A DNA stretch of 64,000 nt from Cyclonatronum proteinivorum. Lineage in GTDB: Bacteria > Bacteroidota > Rhodothermia > Balneolales > Cyclonatronaceae. Each line of letters opens with the position of its first letter. Positions within the stretch are counted from its first letter, which is position 1. Of the stretch, positions 63,524 to 64,000 are shown piece by piece. The position numbers and the translations under genes are program-made. The notes below the pieces were generated by a model. That model had not been told where the DNA came from. It searched no databases and saw only the letters and a list, made by a program, of their open reading frames with translations. The stretch lies in contig NZ_CP027806.1 of the NCBI RefSeq assembly GCF_003353065.1, positions 840,997 to 904,996 of the forward strand, given 5' to 3'.

Positions 63524-63599
63524 GTTGTGAGACTGTCGTGCAGATACCGCTGTGTGCGGGGGGCTACACTGAAGACCGTCAGGTGTTGTCAGTAGCGGG

Positions 63600-64000
63600 T
63601 TACCGCTCGTTTACGAATTGAGTGGAGACCCAGCCTTTGAGGGGGGTTTCGACCTGCATCCATCCGTTTTCTTCTTTCAGGATGCGGACGCTTGTGCCTT
63701 TGGGGAGGGGATCGGCGACGCGGTCGCTGCCGGCATTGGGCGCTTTTCGGATGTTGAGGCTTGATGCAGTTACGGTGCCCTGTCTGCGTTCGGTCGGGGT
63801 CGGCCCGGTTTCGTCGCTTCGGTTGGTATCGAGCAGGCGGGTGCGGATCCGCTCAAGCGGGAAGGCGGGGCCGGGATCCTGTTTGCGGCCCGGTGAAATT
63901 TCGTCGTGCCCCAGTATTTCTTTGATGTTGTAGGTTTCAATAAGGGCTTCGCAGAGCGCCTTGCAGGCTGCTATTTGTTCCGGCTCGAACACGCGCCACC
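63600..64000 (-). CDS. N-acetylmuramoyl-L-alanine amidase with SH3b domain (3' part)
   Basis: The frame runs off the right end of the window; about 130 C-terminal residues are seen. Near the beginning comes Leu-Gly-His-Asp-Glu-Ile-Ser-Pro-Gly-Arg-Lys-Gln-Asp-Pro-Gly-Pro-Ala-Phe, the C-terminal zinc-ligand region of amidase_2 enzymes. After a Pro/Thr-rich linker, the last 60 residues form a bacterial SH3 domain (Leu-Asn-Ile-Arg-Lys-Ala-Pro, Gly-Trp-Met-Gln-Val, Gly-Trp-Val-Ser). The enzyme cleaves the peptide from the glycan of peptidoglycan. A terminator follows it. Confidence 0.85.
   Translation of the reverse strand, partial: WRVFEPEQIAACKALCEALIETYNIKEILGHDEISPGRKQDPGPAFPLERIRTRLLDTNRSDETGPTPTERRQGTVTASSLNIRKAPNAGSDRVADPLPKGTSVRILKEENGWMQVETPLKGWVSTQFVNER

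Overview
The window looks like the chromosome of a bacterium of the Balneolota/Rhodothermota group, next to Bacteroidota. The main evidence is four surface proteins with a type IX secretion (T9SS) C-terminal domain carrying the NYPNPFNP motif, many lipoproteins, and long Ig-like/BACON surface proteins. This is a family-level inference; no rRNA or other marker gene is present. No tRNA, rRNA or CRISPR array was recognised.

Region 1 (1-43,350) is an AT-rich block whose two ends carry an identical 101-bp segment of a HAD/FCP1-like phosphatase gene (1-101 and 43,233-43,333, direct orientation). It contains two gene groups. The first (296-19,691) is a co-directional run: a regulator-like protein, a zinc-finger protein, a membrane-anchored Lon-type (S16) protease, a transmembrane Ser/Thr kinase, a PEGA/FHA protein, a PP2C phosphatase, two lipoproteins, a beta-propeller protein, an uncharacterised secreted protein, and a complete peptide ABC importer. 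This suggests a phosphorylation-based envelope signalling module joined to peptide uptake. The second group (19,692-42,346) holds surface proteins: a 655-aa and a 2,413-aa paralogue that share a conserved leader, an ISL3/ISAon1-type insertion sequence between them, two more T9SS proteins translated by ATGA overlaps (one of 2,621 aa with nearly identical tandem Ig repeats), and small lipoproteins, one of them LPP20-like.

Region 2 (42,784-47,600) is GC-richer: the intact HAD phosphatase, a 1,074-aa protein of unknown function and a SnoaL-like lipoprotein.

Region 3 (47,829-62,512, all minus strand) is a defence island. In transcription order it holds a type III restriction-modification system (res, then mod), a 516-aa AT-rich unknown protein, an AAA ATPase, a small putative nuclease, a UvrD-like helicase with an N-terminal RelE-like domain, a clamp-like protein, and a Septu-like ATPase/HNH pair. 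Several genes are damaged: res has an apparent one-base frameshift at its start, mod has an in-frame amber codon and a four-helix-bundle cassette inserted near its 3' end, and ptuB has an in-frame ochre codon. The ATPase/small nuclease/RelE-helicase/clamp-like operon resembles Gabija in logic (ATPase plus UvrD helicase) but not in composition, and is the best candidate for an undescribed system.

Region 4 (62,513-64,000) has a mostly non-coding stretch with an 11-bp tandem repeat, a terminator, and the 3' end of an amidase gene with an SH3 domain. The same terminator-associated 28-bp element lies on each side of the defence island (47,580-47,607 and, inverted, 63,446-63,473).
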